Notes under the pieces: generated by a model | Database searches by the model: none | What the model saw: only the letters and a program-made list of their open reading frames with translations | Told to the model about the DNA's origin: nothing | Translations under genes and position numbers: made by a program | Source: Actinomycetes bacterium | GTDB taxonomy: Bacteria > Actinomycetota > Acidimicrobiia > Acidimicrobiales > Palsa-688 | Length of the DNA: 14,449 nucleotides | NCBI GenBank assembly: GCA_021819345.1 | Contig: JAKARG010000025.1 | Span: 1 to 14,449 of the forward strand | Reading direction: 5' to 3' | In this document: positions 13,255-14,449 of the stretch, in pieces | How the letters are laid out: every line of letters begins with the position of its first letter | Position numbering within the stretch: position 1 is the first letter of the stretch

Positions 13255-14304
13255 GTGACCCGCCCGGTGAGCATCAAGAACGTAGCCGAACGTGCCAAGG
13301 TGTCCGTAGGTACGGTCTCCAACTTCTTGAACCGCCCCGAGGCGCTCTCGCCGGCGACCCGGGAGCGGGTACGCGAGGCCGTCGAGGCCCTCGGCTTCGT
13401 CCGCAACGAGTCCGCCCGGCACCTACGCGCCGGCCGGAGCCGCACGGTCGGTCTGGTGGTGCTCGACATCGCCAACCCGTTCTTCACCGACGTGGCCCGG
13501 GGGGTCGAGGATGCGGCCAGCGAGGCCGGGCTGTCGGTGATCTTCTGCAACAGCGACGGCGACCCGGCCAAGGAGGGCCGCTACCTGGAGATCCTCGCCG
13601 AGCAGCGGGTGAGAGGAGTCCTCATCGTGCCCGCCGACGGGGACCACGAGCGCATCGGAGCCCTCCGCGACCGGGGCGTGCCGGTGGTCCTGCTCGACCG
13701 GAGGGCGGCACGCAGCGGCCAGTGCTCGGTGTCGGTCGGCGACGTCGGTGGTGGCCGGATGGCCGTCGAGCACCTGCTCGGGCTTGGGCACTCCCGGGTC
13801 GCCTTCGTCGGCAGCGGCGAGGCCCGCCAGGTCGCCGACCGGCTCCGTGGCGCACAGGACGCAGTGGTGGCGACCGGCCCAGGTGGCGCCGCCCTGAAGG
13901 TGATCGAGACCCCGACCCTCAACGTGGCCGGCGGCCGCAGCGCTGGCCTGGAGTTGGCCGCCACACCCCGCTCCGGCCGCCCGACGGCGGTGTTCTGCGT
14001 CAACGACCTGGTGGCTCTCGGTGTGCTCCAAGCGCTCACCCAGGAGGGCATCGACGTCCCTGGAGACGTGGCGATCGTCGGCTACGACGACATCGACTTC
14101 GCCTCGGCGGCCGCGGTCCCGCTCAGCTCGGTGCGCCAACCCCGCCAGCAGCTCGGCCGGGCCGGCGCCCAGCTGCTCGTGGAGGAGGCCGAGGACCCCG
14201 ACCACCGCCACCGGCGGGTGGTCTTCAGCCCCGAGCTGGTGGTGCGGGCGTCGAGCGCGCCCGCTGCCCGCCGCCGGCGGCAGGTGGCATCGAGCGCCAT
14301 CTGA
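13255..14304 (+). CDS. LacI/GalR-family transcriptional repressor, probably of sugar catabolism
   Basis: 349 residues. An N-terminal LacI helix-turn-helix (SIKNVAERAKVSVGTVSNFLN, from residue 6) and hinge helix (SARHLRAGRSRTVGLVV, about 55-71) precede a periplasmic-binding-protein-like sugar domain (about 65-335) with ANPFF, LLDRR, GHSRVAFVG, FCVNDLVALG and VGYDDIDFA blocks. The C-terminal tail is Arg/Ala-rich. The family binds CG-centred palindromes and is released by a sugar or sugar phosphate. Placement between rhaI (divergent) and xylA (convergent) points to rhamnose or xylose as the signal. GTG 13255 is only 4 nt from GGAGG; GTG 13267 is an alternative that still keeps the helix-turn-helix. 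Confidence 0.93.
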   Translation: MTRPVSIKNVAERAKVSVGTVSNFLNRPEALSPATRERVREAVEALGFVRNESARHLRAGRSRTVGLVVLDIANPFFTDVARGVEDAASEAGLSVIFCNSDGDPAKEGRYLEILAEQRVRGVLIVPADGDHERIGALRDRGVPVVLLDRRAARSGQCSVSVGDVGGGRMAVEHLLGLGHSRVAFVGSGEARQVADRLRGAQDAVVATGPGGAALKVIETPTLNVAGGRSAGLELAATPRSGRPTAVFCVNDLVALGVLQALTQEGIDVPGDVAIVGYDDIDFASAAAVPLSSVRQPRQQLGRAGAQLLVEEAEDPDHRHRRVVFSPELVVRASSAPAARRRRQVASSAI

Positions 14305-14330
14305 GCACTTCGGCCCCGGGTCCGGGCTCA
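14302..14330. terminator. Possible bidirectional hairpin between lacI and xylA
   Basis: Arms tgagc (14302-14306) and gctca (14326-14330) are complementary and contain the stop codons of both convergent genes. The loop has further GC self-complementarity (ccggg around 14316-14326). No U tract; weak evidence. Confidence 0.3.
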
Positions 14331-14449
14331 GGCGACGCCGAGGATGTGGTCCAAGGCGAGCTGGTCGAGGCGCTCGATGTTGGTGGCCCGCCGACCGGCG
14401 GCCTCGGGGTCGTAGTCCTCGTAGGCGCTGGCGTCGGCGAGGAGCTGGC
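14328..14449 (-). CDS. xylA: Xylose isomerase, C-terminal end (partial)
   Basis: The minus-strand frame enters from the right edge and ends at a TGA at 14328, giving the last 39 residues. The pattern LLADASAYEDYDPEAAGRR followed by ERLDQLALDHILGV matches the C-terminal arm of actinobacterial D-xylose isomerases (typically [26 protein letters not shown]). The enzyme converts D-xylose to D-xylulose (and glucose to fructose). It is convergent with the LacI-family gene, 23 bp apart, which groups it with rhaI in a sugar-use cluster. The catalytic part lies outside the window, so integrity cannot be judged. Confidence 0.8.
   Translation of the reverse strand, partial: QLLADASAYEDYDPEAAGRRATNIERLDQLALDHILGVA

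Noticed and set aside
11939..13258. 439-residue plus-strand frame antisense to rhaI
   Set aside because: Val/Gly/Asp-rich shadow typical of high-GC antisense frames; rhaI on the minus strand has clear family motifs.

Overview
The window is GC-rich bacterial chromosome from a high-GC actinobacterium. Evidence for this: an Lsr2-type nucleoid protein, a polyprenol-phosphate mannose synthase-like glycosyltransferase, a mycobacterial-style RelB/RelE pair, many GTG/TTG starts, GTGA stop/start overlaps, and several promoters whose TANNNT -10 box lies 6-7 nt before the start codon (leaderless transcripts). I cannot name the genus. No phage, transposase or CRISPR locus is visible.

Layout. (1) 1-693: a divergent metal-homeostasis pair. 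The left edge cuts a membrane protein whose N-terminus carries HQDPD repeats (minus strand). Opposite is an ArsR/SmtB regulator with the D-x-H-x10-H-x2-H metal site. Three 11-bp direct repeats lie between the two start codons. (2) 600-6401, minus strand: a KimA-like transporter, then an NCS1 nucleobase permease overlapping a secreted lipoprotein nucleosidase by 4 bp, then a GT2 glycosyltransferase whose unusually long tail runs into the regulator gene. Before the permease, a 17-bp repeat duplicates the ribosome-binding site and start codon into a chain of mini-ORFs. (3) 6452-7494: an 82-bp perfect direct repeat of the 3' end of an MFS gene brackets about 0.9 kb. That segment holds a relBE toxin-antitoxin module, a truncated methyltransferase fused in frame to the MFS tail, and a possible GntR-type remnant; it looks like a small acquired insertion. 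(4) 7416-11186, minus strand: MFS transporter, thiC with a TPP riboswitch and promoter, and lsr2. (5) 11187-11959: about 770 bp without a convincing gene. (6) 11960-14449: sugar catabolism. L-rhamnose isomerase is divergent from a LacI-family repressor, with a near-consensus LacI-family operator just downstream of a TTGACA-N17-TAGTCT promoter. The last gene, convergent with lacI and cut by the right edge, is the C-terminus of xylose isomerase.

How the genes may work together (inference): the lipoprotein nucleosidase would release free bases outside the membrane and the coupled NCS1 permease would import them. The ArsR protein probably controls the divergent metal transporter. The LacI protein probably represses rhaI and possibly xylose genes. 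The TPP riboswitch controls thiC and perhaps the MFS gene behind it.
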